Part shown: one piece after another, positions 44,249 through 52,117 of the stretch
Numbering within the stretch: position 1 is the first letter of the stretch
How the letters are laid out: every line of letters begins with the position of its first letter
Assembly (NCBI GenBank): GCA_003602285.1
Contig: QZVU01000002.1
Span: 124,001-188,000, forward strand
DNA from: Arthrobacter frigidicola
Lineage (GTDB): Bacteria > Actinomycetota > Actinomycetes > Actinomycetales > Micrococcaceae
Length of the DNA stretch: 64,000 nucleotides
Direction of reading: 5' to 3'
The notes under the pieces: generated by a model
Database searches by the model: none
What the model saw: the letters and a program-made list of their open reading frames with translations, nothing else
What the model was told of the DNA's origin: nothing
Program-made: the position numbers and the translations under genes

Positions 44249-45076
44249 ATGGGCGAGGCAAAACGCCAGGCCACGAAGGCGGCCGACGCCGCCGAGGACG
44301 TTGCCGACTCAAAGGGGTTCCAGCTGGCCGCACGGGCCGGCTATATCGCAGCGGGGCTGATTCACCTGCTGATCGGCATTATCGCCCTACGGATCGCCAC
44401 CGGCGGATCGGGCAAGGCCGACCAGAGCGGGGCGCTGCAGCAGCTGGCCGGCGGACCGGGAGGCAGGATCCTGCTGTGGGCGTGCTTCCTGGGCTGCATC
44501 GCCCTTGCGCTGTTCCTGCTGAGCCAGGTCTTCTTCGGCGTCAAGCAGGTCAGCGGCAATGACCGGACTAAGGAGCGGCTGAAGTTCGGCGGGACGGCGG
44601 TCGTGTATGCGGCGCTCGGCGCGGCCTTCGGGCGCTACGCCCTCGGCGGGACGAGTGACAGCGGCCAGTCGACGCAGTCGGCCACCGCCTCAGTGATGTC
44701 CCACCCCGCCGGAGCGGTCCTGCTGATCGCCATCGGGCTGGGCCTGCTCGCCACCGGCGGCTACTTCGCCTACAGCGGCGTCACCAAGCGGTTCAAGAAG
44801 AATCTCTCCCGGCTTCCCTCCGGCGAGGCCGGTTCGGCGGTCGTCACCCTGGGCCGGGTGGGCTACATCGCCAAGGGTGTCGCCCTCGCGGTTCTCGGCT
44901 TCCTGCTCATCCTGGCGACTGTCCGGAATAACCCGGAGGAGTCAACTGGGCTAGACGGAGCCCTGAAGACCCTTGCCGGACAGCCGTTCGGCATCTGGAT
45001 CCTCGGCGCTGTCGCCGTCGGCCTGATCTGTTACGGGCTGTTCCTGATGGTCCGCTCACGCTACCAGCGCATGTGA
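44249..45076 (+). CDS. DUF1206 integral membrane protein
   Basis: A 275-residue protein with six hydrophobic segments in three similar pairs. Each pair opens with the DUF1206 motif: A-R-A-G-Y-I-A-A-G-L-I-H, then K-F-G-G-T-A-V-V-Y-A-A-L-G, then G-R-V-G-Y-I-A-K-G-V-A. The N-terminus is charged and cytoplasmic. The role is unknown. GGAGGAAATC directly precedes ATG 44249. Confidence 0.85.
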   Translation: MGEAKRQATKAADAAEDVADSKGFQLAARAGYIAAGLIHLLIGIIALRIATGGSGKADQSGALQQLAGGPGGRILLWACFLGCIALALFLLSQVFFGVKQVSGNDRTKERLKFGGTAVVYAALGAAFGRYALGGTSDSGQSTQSATASVMSHPAGAVLLIAIGLGLLATGGYFAYSGVTKRFKKNLSRLPSGEAGSAVVTLGRVGYIAKGVALAVLGFLLILATVRNNPEESTGLDGALKTLAGQPFGIWILGAVAVGLICYGLFLMVRSRYQRM

Positions 45077-45085
45077 GCGGCCCCC

Positions 45086-45502
45086 TCAGAGTCCGAAACG
45101 GGGACTTTCGGTGACCGGGCAGGTGTCCATCACGACGTCGAGCCCGGCGTCCTTGGCGCGCTGCGCGGCCGCCTCGTCGATGACGCCCTGCTGCAGCCAC
45201 ACGGCCTTGGCGCCGACGGCGATCGCCTGATCCACCACGTCACCGACCCGGGACGAGTTCACGAAGCAGTCGACGACGTCGATCGGGCCCGGGATCTCGC
45301 CGAGGGTGCGATAACCCTTCTGGCCGTGCACGTCGTCGCCCTTAAGGCTCACGGGCACGATCTCCTTGCCCAACCGGTCCATCAGGAACCGGGAGACCCC
45401 CAGCGCCACCCGCCGCGGGTTGTTCGAGAGGCCGACGACGGCCCACCGGCCCGGCTCGCTCAGGAGCCGCCGGATCACCGCAGGATCATTGGAGTGCTTC
45501 AC
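45086..45502 (-). CDS. CoA-binding domain protein (YccU-like)
   Basis: A 138-residue single Rossmann-type CoA-binding domain: W-A-V-V-G-L-S-N-N-P-R-R near residue 20, V-D-V-F-like D-V-V-D-C-F-V-N-S, and A-V-W-L-Q-Q-G-V...V-V-M-D-T-C-P. This is the fold of the CoA-binding part of succinyl-CoA synthetase; the role of stand-alone versions is not established. GTG 45502 has GGAAGGG upstream. A related 164-residue protein closes the metY operon 9 kb away. It is divergent from the S-box leader. Confidence 0.85.
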   Translation of the reverse strand: MKHSNDPAVIRRLLSEPGRWAVVGLSNNPRRVALGVSRFLMDRLGKEIVPVSLKGDDVHGQKGYRTLGEIPGPIDVVDCFVNSSRVGDVVDQAIAVGAKAVWLQQGVIDEAAAQRAKDAGLDVVMDTCPVTESPRFGL

Positions 45503-45636
45503 CGTTACCGTTCCCTTCCGTGGCCTTCAGCCTATGCGAACCCCTCGGGTGCGGGAGCCGTCAAGCGGGCCGGCGCGTGTCTGTTTATTACGGGGAGAAT
45601 TTGCCGCCTCTGCGGGGAGAGGCGTTTAGTGGTGCT

Positions 45637-45806
45637 TGACCATCCCGAGCGGCTGAGAGACCTGGATCGATGAAGCCGCAGCAACCCTGGTTGTCCGTAT
45701 CCCCCTGATACCGGGCAATAACAAGGAGCAGGCCGCGGGTGCCGGGCGCCGAAAGGCGCCGGGCTAAGGCGTGTTCCGTAGGGTGCTACTGCCAGGATCG
45801 ATGGAG
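45637..45806 (+). promoter_or_regulatory. S-box (SAM-I-type) riboswitch, extended, upstream of ssuB
   Basis: The leader matches the second S-box in this window: CCATCCCGAGCGGCTGAGAG, then CTGGATCGATGAAGCCGCAG, CAACCCTGG, and at the far end GGGTGCTACTGCCAG closing with GATCGATGG. P1 pairs CCATC (45640-45644) with GATGG (45800-45804). Between the core halves is a 66-nt longer insert than in the second copy, with hairpins GTATC/GATAC (45697-45711) and a GAAA-capped GCCGGGCGCC/GGCGCCGGGC stem (45741-45764). The ssuB Shine-Dalgarno GGAG (45803-45806) overlaps P1, so SAM binding should block translation. Confidence 0.8.
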
Positions 45807-45812
45807 ACCTCT

Positions 45813-46625
45813 ATGACTGCTGTTCTGGCATCTTCGACACCCACCGACCCGCGCCGCAGGCCGCCCCTTGAGGTGAGCTTCAGCCGCTTAGGTCGCAGTT
45901 TCGGCACCTCAAGCGACCGGCGGGTGGTGTTGCGGGACGTCACCGTGGACATCCGGCCCGGTGAAGTCCTCGCCATCCTCGGCACCAGCGGCTGCGGGAA
46001 ATCGACGCTCCTGCGTGCCGCGGCGGGCCTCGACACCCCCGACGCGGGCAGCGTGCTGATCGACGGCACCGAAGTCCGAGGCATCGACGAGCGCTGCGCC
46101 GTTGCCTTCCAGGAACCCCGCCTGCTGCCTTGGCACACGCTGCAGGCCAATGTCGCCATCGGCCTGCCCAAGTCCTCGAGTGCGAGCGCCGGCAAGGCCA
46201 AGGTCGCCGAGCTGCTGAAGCTCGTCGGCCTCGACCGCTTTGCCAAGCACCGTCCCCGGGAGGTTTCCGGAGGAATGGCCCAGCGGGCCTCGCTCGCTCG
46301 CGCCCTGGCCCGCACCCCCGGCGTCCTGCTGCTCGATGAACCCTTTGGCGCCCTCGACGCGCTGACCCGCCTCAAGATGCAGGACCTGCTCTTGGAGATC
46401 CACGCGGCACAGCCCACAACGGTGCTGCTGGTGACCCACGACGTCGACGAGGCGCTCCAGCTCGCCGACCGCATCCTTGTGCTCGGCAGCAGCGGTGACG
46501 GACCGGGTTCGACGGTGAAGGACCTGATCCCCGTCCCCGGGGCCCGGCCCCGCGACCGCAGCTCCCGCGAACTGGCGGAGCTGCGCCGGCACCTGCTCAC
46601 CCTGCTCGGCGTCGCCGCGCACTGA
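45813..46625 (+). CDS. ssuB: sulfonate-type ABC transporter ATP-binding protein
   Basis: A 270-residue ATPase of the nitrate/sulfonate/taurine importer class. It has Walker A G-T-S-G-C-G-K-S-T near residue 54, the class-typical Q-loop V-A-F-Q-E-P-R-L-L-P-W, signature S-G-G-M-A-Q-R, and L-L-L-D-E-P-F-G-A-L-D. ATG 45813 lies 6 nt after the GGAG that overlaps the riboswitch; the frame continues upstream but would run through the riboswitch. Aliphatic sulfonate as cargo is inferred from class and from SAM control. Confidence 0.88.
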   Translation: MTAVLASSTPTDPRRRPPLEVSFSRLGRSFGTSSDRRVVLRDVTVDIRPGEVLAILGTSGCGKSTLLRAAAGLDTPDAGSVLIDGTEVRGIDERCAVAFQEPRLLPWHTLQANVAIGLPKSSSASAGKAKVAELLKLVGLDRFAKHRPREVSGGMAQRASLARALARTPGVLLLDEPFGALDALTRLKMQDLLLEIHAAQPTTVLLVTHDVDEALQLADRILVLGSSGDGPGSTVKDLIPVPGARPRDRSSRELAELRRHLLTLLGVAAH

Positions 46626-46849
46626 CTGCCGGCTGACCGGCAGGGGCTGACCCGCAGGACTGACCCGCCCGCCTCAGGCTCCCTCCGGTTCTTCCCGCGC
46701 ATCTCCGAGCACGGCCCTGCCGTACCCCCAGCCCTACCCTCATCCAGCTCTACCCTCCTCAGGCCACACCGCCTGCGGCCCTGCGCCGCACCTCCACTCC
46801 CACGCTCCCACGCTCCCACCCCAGTCCCGCACCTCACCGAAGGAACCCC
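46626..46849 (+). other. C-rich, G-poor spacer between ssuB and ssuA
   Basis: A 224-nt gap inside the operon. It begins with a CTGCCGG/CCGGCAG hairpin (46626-46643). By my count 46681-46840 contains 89 C and 26 G in 160 nt, an unstructured pyrimidine-rich stretch like Rho-loading (rut) sites. No gene or obvious promoter was seen. Confidence 0.5.
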
Positions 46850-47887
46850 ATGACCCGTCTCACCCTTCTCCGCACCGCCTCCGTTGCCGCAGCCCTTTCC
46901 CTGGGGCTCAGCGGGTGCATGGCCGGAGAGAACACCGCCACCGGCGGCAACGCAGCCGAGGCCGCCACGACAGGCGGTACGCTGAACATCGACTTCGCCA
47001 CCTACAACCCCCTGAGCCTCGTAATCAAGGAACAGGGCTGGCTTGAGGAGGAGCTCGCCGACCAGGACATCACCGTGAACTGGGTCCAGTCTTTGGGCTC
47101 AAACAAGGCCAACGAGGCCCTGCGGGCCGGGGCCATCGACGTCGGATCCACAGCAGGGTCGGCGGCGCTGCTCGCACGCTCCAACGGTTCACCGATCAAG
47201 ACCATCGAGATCTACTCGCAGCCGGAGTGGGCGGCGCTCGTCGCCTCCGCCGATTCGGGCATCACCGCGGTGGAGGACCTTCGCGGCAAGTCGGTCGCGG
47301 CCACCAAGGGCACCGACCCCTACTTCTTCCTGCTCCAGGCCCTCGAATCCGCGGGAGTTGATCCGTCCGAGGTGACGGTGCAGAACCTTCAGCACGCCGA
47401 TGGCCGGGCGGCCCTCGCCAACGGCGCCGTGGACGCGTGGTCGGGACTTGACCCCATTATGGCGGCGGCCGAACAGGACGGCGCCGAACTGTTCTACCGA
47501 AACATCGACTTCAACAGCTACGGGTTCCTCAACGCCACCGAGAGCTTCCTCGAGGAAAAGCCCGACGTCGCGCAGACCGTGGTGAACGCCTATGAAAAGG
47601 CCCGCGAGTGGGCCTCGGAGAACCCCGAGGACACTGCGGCGATCCTCGCGGAGGTCGCCGCGATCGACCCGGCGGTCGCCAACTCGGTAATCCTTGAACG
47701 CACCAACCTCGACGTGGATCCCGTACCCGGTGACGCGCAGCGGGAGGTCCTCGAAAAGATCGGCCCGGTCTTTGTCGAGTCGGGGGATGTCAGCTCCCGG
47801 GAGCAGGTCAATACGGCCCTGGACTCCCTGTTCGATGACTCCCTGGTGAAGAAGGCCGACGCCTCCGCCGTCGGGGCCTCCTCATGA
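46850..47887 (+). CDS. ssuA: sulfonate-type ABC transporter substrate-binding lipoprotein
   Basis: A 345-residue lipoprotein (lipobox G-L-S-G-C, Cys23) with an SsuA/NMT1-like fold: I-D-F-A-T-Y-N-P-L-S-L-V-I-K-E-Q-G-W-L near residue 47, L-G-S-N-K-A-N-E-A-L-R-A-G-A-I-D-V-G-S-T-A, and V-A-A-T-K-G-T-D-P-Y. It would bind an organosulfur compound outside the membrane. GAAGGA precedes ATG 46850. Its stop overlaps ssuC by 4 nt. Confidence 0.87.
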   Translation: MTRLTLLRTASVAAALSLGLSGCMAGENTATGGNAAEAATTGGTLNIDFATYNPLSLVIKEQGWLEEELADQDITVNWVQSLGSNKANEALRAGAIDVGSTAGSAALLARSNGSPIKTIEIYSQPEWAALVASADSGITAVEDLRGKSVAATKGTDPYFFLLQALESAGVDPSEVTVQNLQHADGRAALANGAVDAWSGLDPIMAAAEQDGAELFYRNIDFNSYGFLNATESFLEEKPDVAQTVVNAYEKAREWASENPEDTAAILAEVAAIDPAVANSVILERTNLDVDPVPGDAQREVLEKIGPVFVESGDVSSREQVNTALDSLFDDSLVKKADASAVGASS

Positions 47888-48693
47888 CAGCGCCCACCAC
47901 GGTGGCGGCGCCGCGGTCAAGGAACCGCGGCTCCGGCAGCGCCCGGCGGGTGCGGGGTGCCCTACTGGGGCTGATCGTCCCGTCGCTGCTGCTCGGCGCC
48001 TGGCAGCTGAGCTCCGTGACGGGGACCTTCAGCGCCGTCCAGCTGCCCCCGCCGGGCGCCGTCGCGGCCGCCGGGGCCGAGCTTCTCGAGCGCGGCGAAC
48101 TCGGCGTCCACCTCGGCATCAGCACCCAGCGCGTCCTGCTGGGCTTCGCCGCCGGAGCCGCGCTCGGCCTGACCGCGGGGGCGGTGCTTGGGCTCTCCCG
48201 CACGGCGGACGCCCTCCTCGGCCCCACGATCGGCGCCGTGCGCGCCGTCCCGTCGCTGGCCTGGGTTCCGCTGCTGATCCTCTGGATCGGCATCAACGAG
48301 GACTCGAAGGTCACGCTGATCCTGATCGGAGCGTTCTTCCCGGTCTTCACGACGGTGTCCCTCGCACTGCGCCACGTCGACCGGAACCTCGTCGAGGCCG
48401 GTCGGGCCTTCGGACTCACCGGGTTCCGGCTCCTCACCACCGTCCAGCTGCCCGCCATTATCCCGGCGGTGTTCTCCGGACTGCGCCTTGCCCTGGCCCA
48501 GTCCTGGCTGTTCCTCGTCGCCGCCGAACTGATCGCGGCCTCGATGGGCCTGGGCTGGCTGCTGAGCGACTCGCAGAACAACGGCAGGGTCGATCGGATC
48601 TTCCTGGCCATTGTGCTCCTCGCCCTCCTGGGCAAAACCACCGACGCCCTCCTGGGCCTCGCCCAGCGCTGGGCGGTGCGGCGGTGGGCGTGA
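47884..48693 (+). CDS. ssuC: sulfonate-type ABC transporter permease
   Basis: A 269-residue permease with about six membrane segments. The EAA loop V-E-A-G-R-A-F-G-L-T-G near residue 171 contacts SsuB, and V-P-S-L-A-W-V-P-L-L-I-L-W-I-G-I precedes it, as in SsuC/TauC. The ATG overlaps the ssuA stop and its own stop overlaps the acyl-CoA-synthetase start (GTGA). Confidence 0.9.
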   Translation: MTAPTTVAAPRSRNRGSGSARRVRGALLGLIVPSLLLGAWQLSSVTGTFSAVQLPPPGAVAAAGAELLERGELGVHLGISTQRVLLGFAAGAALGLTAGAVLGLSRTADALLGPTIGAVRAVPSLAWVPLLILWIGINEDSKVTLILIGAFFPVFTTVSLALRHVDRNLVEAGRAFGLTGFRLLTTVQLPAIIPAVFSGLRLALAQSWLFLVAAELIAASMGLGWLLSDSQNNGRVDRIFLAIVLLALLGKTTDALLGLAQRWAVRRWA

Positions 48694-50669
48694 GCGCGAT
48701 CGACCCCCAGGCCGTCGCGGCGGCGGACCCGGACCCGGATCTGAATGTGGATCTGGACCTGGACCTGGACCTGGATTCCGACACCGACCGCATCCGGTTC
48801 TGGGAGGAGCAGGCCCGGCGCTTGGACTGGGAGGCGGGCTGGCACACAGCGCACACCTTCGACCCGGCGCGGCCGGGCCCGGACGGCGAGCTCTCGGTGC
48901 CGCGGATCGAGTGGTTCGCCGGCGGCCGCCTCAATGTCGCCGCCAACTGCGTCGACCGGCATGTTGCCGCCGGCTACGGCGACCGGACGGCCCTTCACTT
49001 CGAGGGCGAGCCGGGGGACCGCCGGAGCGTCTCCTATGCCGAACTGCTCGAGGAGGTGAGCCGGGCGGCCAACGCCCTGCTGGCCCTGGGCATCTGCAAG
49101 GGGGACCGGGTCGTGATCTACCTTCCGGTGCTCGTGGAGACGGTCGTCGCCGCCCTCGCCTGCGCCCGGATCGGCGCGGTCCACTCCCTCGTCTTCGGCG
49201 GGTTCTCCGCAGAGGCTCTGCGCTTCCGGGTGCAGGACACCGGGGCGAAACTGCTCATCACCAGCGACGGCCAGTTCCGCCGCGGAACCGCCGTCCCGGT
49301 CAAGGACATCGCGGACGCTGCGGTCGAAGGAATCGCGGGTCTCGACTCCGTGCTCGTGGTCCGGCGCACCGGCTCGGACATCGCCTGGACCGCCGGCCGC
49401 GACGTCGACTGGCAGGAGGCCCTCGCGGCCGCCCCGCCGGAGCATGCCGCCGAAGCGTTCGACGCCGAAACCCCGCTGTTCATCATGTACACCTCGGGTA
49501 CCACCGGCCGGCCCAAGGGGCTCCTCCACACCTCGGGCGGCTACCTGACCCAGGCGTCCTGGAGCTTCCAGCACCTCTTCGGCCCGCCGGAGGGCGGCCG
49601 TCACCCAGGCGAGGTCCACTGGTGCACCGCGGACCTCGCCTGGGTGACGGCCCACACCTACGTGCTGTACGGGCCGCTGTCCAACGGCGCCACGCAGGTC
49701 CTCTTCGAGGGGACACCGGACACCCCGCACCCGGGCCGGCACTTCGAAATCATCGAACGCTACCGGGTCACCAGCTACTACACCGCGCCCACGCTGGTGC
49801 GTGCGCTTCGCTCCTGGTTCCCCGGCGGCGTCCCGGACTCCTACGACCTCTCGAGCATCCGCGTCCTCGGCACTGTCGGTGAGGCCGTCAACCCGGCGGC
49901 GTGGCACTGGTTCCGGGACCAGCTCGGCCGGGGTACCGTGCCGGTGGTCGACACCTGGTGGCAGTCCGAGACCGGCGCCGCCGTCCTCTCCCCGAGCCCG
50001 TCGGACTCCGCCTTCAAGCCCGGGTGCGCTGCCCGGGCTCTGCCCGGCGTCGGCACCCGCATCGTTGACGAGGAGGGCGCCACCGTGCCCCCTGGCGTGC
50101 CGGGGCTGCTGGTGGTCGACCGTCCCGGCCCGGCGATGGCCCGCACAGTGTGGGGCGACCCGCGCCGCTACCTGGACTCGTACTGGCGCAGATTCGCCCG
50201 CCAGGGCTGGTTCCTGTCCGGGGACGGCGCCCGCTACGACGACGACGGCGACTCCTGGATCCTGGGCCGGGTCGATGACGTCATCAATGTCTCCGGGCAC
50301 CGGCTCTCGACGATCGAGATCGAGTCGGCCCTCGTCGCCCACCCGCTGGTCAGCGAGGCCGGGGTCTGCCCCGTGGCCGACCCGATCACCGGCCACGCCA
50401 TCGCCGTCTTCGTGGTGCCCGCGCCTGGCACGGCTGGCACGGCCGGCATCGAGGAAACGCTGCGCCGGCACGTCGCGGCCCGGATCGGCCCGGTCGCCCG
50501 GCCCTCCGCCGTCGTCGTGGTGAAGGACGTACCCAAGACGCGCTCGGGAAAGATCCTGCGCCGCGTGCTGTCCGAGCTGTACGAGGGCAGTCCGCTGGGG
50601 GACATGACCTCCCTGCAGAACGAGGAGTGCCTGCCCGGCATTGCCGCGGCACTCGCTGCCCGCCGCTGA
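48690..50669 (+). CDS. acetyl-CoA-synthetase-like acyl-CoA ligase
   Basis: A 659-residue AMP-forming ligase of the Acs subfamily. It has Y-T-S-G-T-T-G-R-P-K-G (P-loop), V-F-G-G-F-S-A-E-A-L, T-W-W-Q-S-E-T-G with the Trp that limits Acs to short acids, S-G-H-R-L-S-T-I-E-I-E and a C-terminal K-T-R-S-G-K-I-L-R-R with the acetylatable Lys. The usual D-V-G-W-x-T-G-H-S-Y is changed to D-L-A-W-V-T-A-H-T-Y. Residues about 11-30 are a D-x repeat (D-P-D-P-D...D-L-D-L-D) absent from typical Acs. GTG 48690 overlaps the ssuC stop; a GTG six nt earlier is also possible. It sits in a SAM-controlled operon. Confidence 0.82.
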   Translation: MSAIDPQAVAAADPDPDLNVDLDLDLDLDSDTDRIRFWEEQARRLDWEAGWHTAHTFDPARPGPDGELSVPRIEWFAGGRLNVAANCVDRHVAAGYGDRTALHFEGEPGDRRSVSYAELLEEVSRAANALLALGICKGDRVVIYLPVLVETVVAALACARIGAVHSLVFGGFSAEALRFRVQDTGAKLLITSDGQFRRGTAVPVKDIADAAVEGIAGLDSVLVVRRTGSDIAWTAGRDVDWQEALAAAPPEHAAEAFDAETPLFIMYTSGTTGRPKGLLHTSGGYLTQASWSFQHLFGPPEGGRHPGEVHWCTADLAWVTAHTYVLYGPLSNGATQVLFEGTPDTPHPGRHFEIIERYRVTSYYTAPTLVRALRSWFPGGVPDSYDLSSIRVLGTVGEAVNPAAWHWFRDQLGRGTVPVVDTWWQSETGAAVLSPSPSDSAFKPGCAARALPGVGTRIVDEEGATVPPGVPGLLVVDRPGPAMARTVWGDPRRYLDSYWRRFARQGWFLSGDGARYDDDGDSWILGRVDDVINVSGHRLSTIEIESALVAHPLVSEAGVCPVADPITGHAIAVFVVPAPGTAGTAGIEETLRRHVAARIGPVARPSAVVVVKDVPKTRSGKILRRVLSELYEGSPLGDMTSLQNEECLPGIAAALAARR

Positions 50670-50740
50670 GCCCCCTCCCCCGGTGAGCACTCCCCTGGCG
50701 ATCCCTCCCCCATGAACCCGCCCGCCCCGGCGATCCCTTC

Positions 50741-50803
50741 CGCCGAGACTGCAGCTCACCACGCTCTACCGGCGCTGAAGCGTGGTGAGCTGCAGTCTCG
50801 GCG
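50741..50803. repeat. 24-bp perfect inverted repeat
   Basis: Arms 50741-50764 and 50780-50803 are exact complements around a 15-nt loop. The element lies between the acyl-CoA ligase stop (70 nt) and the convergent nadK stop (3 nt). It has no U run; it may act as a two-way terminator or be a dispersed palindromic element. Confidence 0.9.
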
Positions 50804-50806
50804 GGG

Positions 50807-51901
50807 CTAGCGGTCCAACGACTCCGCCCGCGGCCACGTCCACGCCTCAAGCGCCGGGGTCGGGATGTGCACGTGTTTCATGTCGTCGGGTTTGGGCGTG
50901 CTGGGGATGTGCGCCACGGGCGAATCGCCGTCGGCGGCCGCGGCCGCGGCATCGACGAGGCCGAACCGGTCCCGGACCCGGCCGAAGAAGTCGGGTTCCT
51001 GAAGCCGGAGCATCCGCACCTCCGTGGGCCGGGCGTAGACCGACACCCAGTCCCCCGGGTCGAGGACTCCAACGATCCGGCCGTCGATGGACATCGAGAC
51101 CTGTCCGCTGCGTTCGAGCACCCGCACTGAGACAAGTTCATCGGCGGCGACGATCAGGCTCCGGTCGAAGACCATGTGCGCGGCGACCGGGGTGAAGACC
51201 AGGACCTGCGCCCGGGGCGACACCACCGGGCCTCCCGCCGCGAAGGAATAGGCGGTCGAACCGGTGGGCGTGGCGATGATGAGCGCGTCGGCCGAGTAGG
51301 AGACGAAATGGCGGGACCCGACGTAGACCGCCACGCTGGCCTGCCGGTCGCGGGTCAGTTTTTCGAACACGACGTCATTGAGTGCGGTGACGTCCATGCC
51401 GATGCCCCAGCCGGTCTCCTGGGCGGCGTCCGCTCGGACCTCGGGCGGCTCCGTCGTCGGCCCCCGCTCATAGTGGAGCAGCGCACCGAGTTCCTTGGGT
51501 ATCCGCAGCGGCCGGCTTGAGCGCATGGTGAGGGTGAGGCGACGCTCTTCAAGTGCCTCGTTCGCCATGACCGCGTTCAGGGCTTCGATCAGGTGTTCCG
51601 GTTCCACCTCGGTGAGGAAGCCCACCCGGCCCACGTTGACGCCCAGGATCGGGGAGTTCGAGGCCTGCGCCACCGCGACCCCGCGCAGGAACGTCCCGTC
51701 GCCGCCGATCGTGACGACGAGGTCGAACGTGCCGGGCGGGGAGTGCTCGATCCTCAGGTGTCCATGTTCGTCCGGGGACCAGACGTCGATCTCGGCGACG
51801 TCGATGCCGTGCTCGCCGGCCCAGGCCGTCAGCCCTCGCGCCGCCTCGATGGCCCGCCGCTTGCCCCCGTGCACCACGAGCCCCAGCCTGCGTAATTCCA
51901 C
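50807..51901 (-). CDS. nadK: NAD kinase
   Basis: A 364-residue ATP-NAD kinase with G-G-D-G-T at 66-70, the N-E/N-D equivalent T-A-L-N-D-V-V-F, and A-T-P-T-G-S-T-A-Y-S-F-A-A-G-G-P-V-V-S-P. It makes NADP+. The frame runs upstream to 52015, across the riboswitch on the other strand, but AAGGAG lies 6 nt before GTG 51901, and residues from there start L-R-R-L-G-L-V-V-H like the family. The C-terminal 50 residues (after F-F-G-R-V-R-D-R-F-G-L) are a variable tail. It sits between two SAM-controlled sulfur operons. Confidence 0.9.
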   Translation of the reverse strand: MELRRLGLVVHGGKRRAIEAARGLTAWAGEHGIDVAEIDVWSPDEHGHLRIEHSPPGTFDLVVTIGGDGTFLRGVAVAQASNSPILGVNVGRVGFLTEVEPEHLIEALNAVMANEALEERRLTLTMRSSRPLRIPKELGALLHYERGPTTEPPEVRADAAQETGWGIGMDVTALNDVVFEKLTRDRQASVAVYVGSRHFVSYSADALIIATPTGSTAYSFAAGGPVVSPRAQVLVFTPVAAHMVFDRSLIVAADELVSVRVLERSGQVSMSIDGRIVGVLDPGDWVSVYARPTEVRMLRLQEPDFFGRVRDRFGLVDAAAAAADGDSPVAHIPSTPKPDDMKHVHIPTPALEAWTWPRAESLDR

Positions 51902-51933
51902 CGGCAGCTCCTTCGAATCGTCCGCGTGAGCAA

Positions 51934-51939
51934 ACCTTA
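51934..51939 (-). promoter_or_regulatory. -10 hexamer of nadK
   Basis: TAAGGT on the minus strand lies about 32 nt upstream of GTG 51901, leaving a short leader with AAGGAG. Confidence 0.45.
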
Positions 51940-52008
51940 CCTGCAATGCCGCGACCCGCAACGACACATTTCTTGGTTCCTGCGCCGCGTCCCTGTCAGA
52001 CTCGGGGG

Positions 52009-52112
52009 GAACCATCCCGAGCGGCCGAGAGATCTGGCTCTATGACGCCGCAGCAACCCTGGCCAGCGCCAACAGCGCTGACAGTAGGGTGCTACCGCCA
52101 GAATCGATGGAG
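52009..52112 (+). promoter_or_regulatory. S-box (SAM-I-type) riboswitch upstream of sfnG
   Basis: The leader has CCATCCCGAGCGGCCGAGAG, GATCTGGCTCTATGACGCCG, CAGCAACCCTGG, the short P3 CAGCGC/GCGCTG, and GGGTGCTACCGCCAG before P1 closes with GATGG (52106-52110) on CCATC (52012-52016). GGAGG (52109-52113), the sfnG ribosome-binding site, overlaps the P1 3' strand by two bases and the ATG follows 5 nt later. Control of translation initiation by SAM is therefore likely. Confidence 0.88.
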
Positions 52113-52117
52113 GAATA

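Noticed and set aside
47808-50762. A 984-codon open frame on the minus strand
   Set aside because: It is antisense to ssuC and the acyl-CoA ligase, whose motifs are clear. Long antisense frames are expected in DNA of this GC content.
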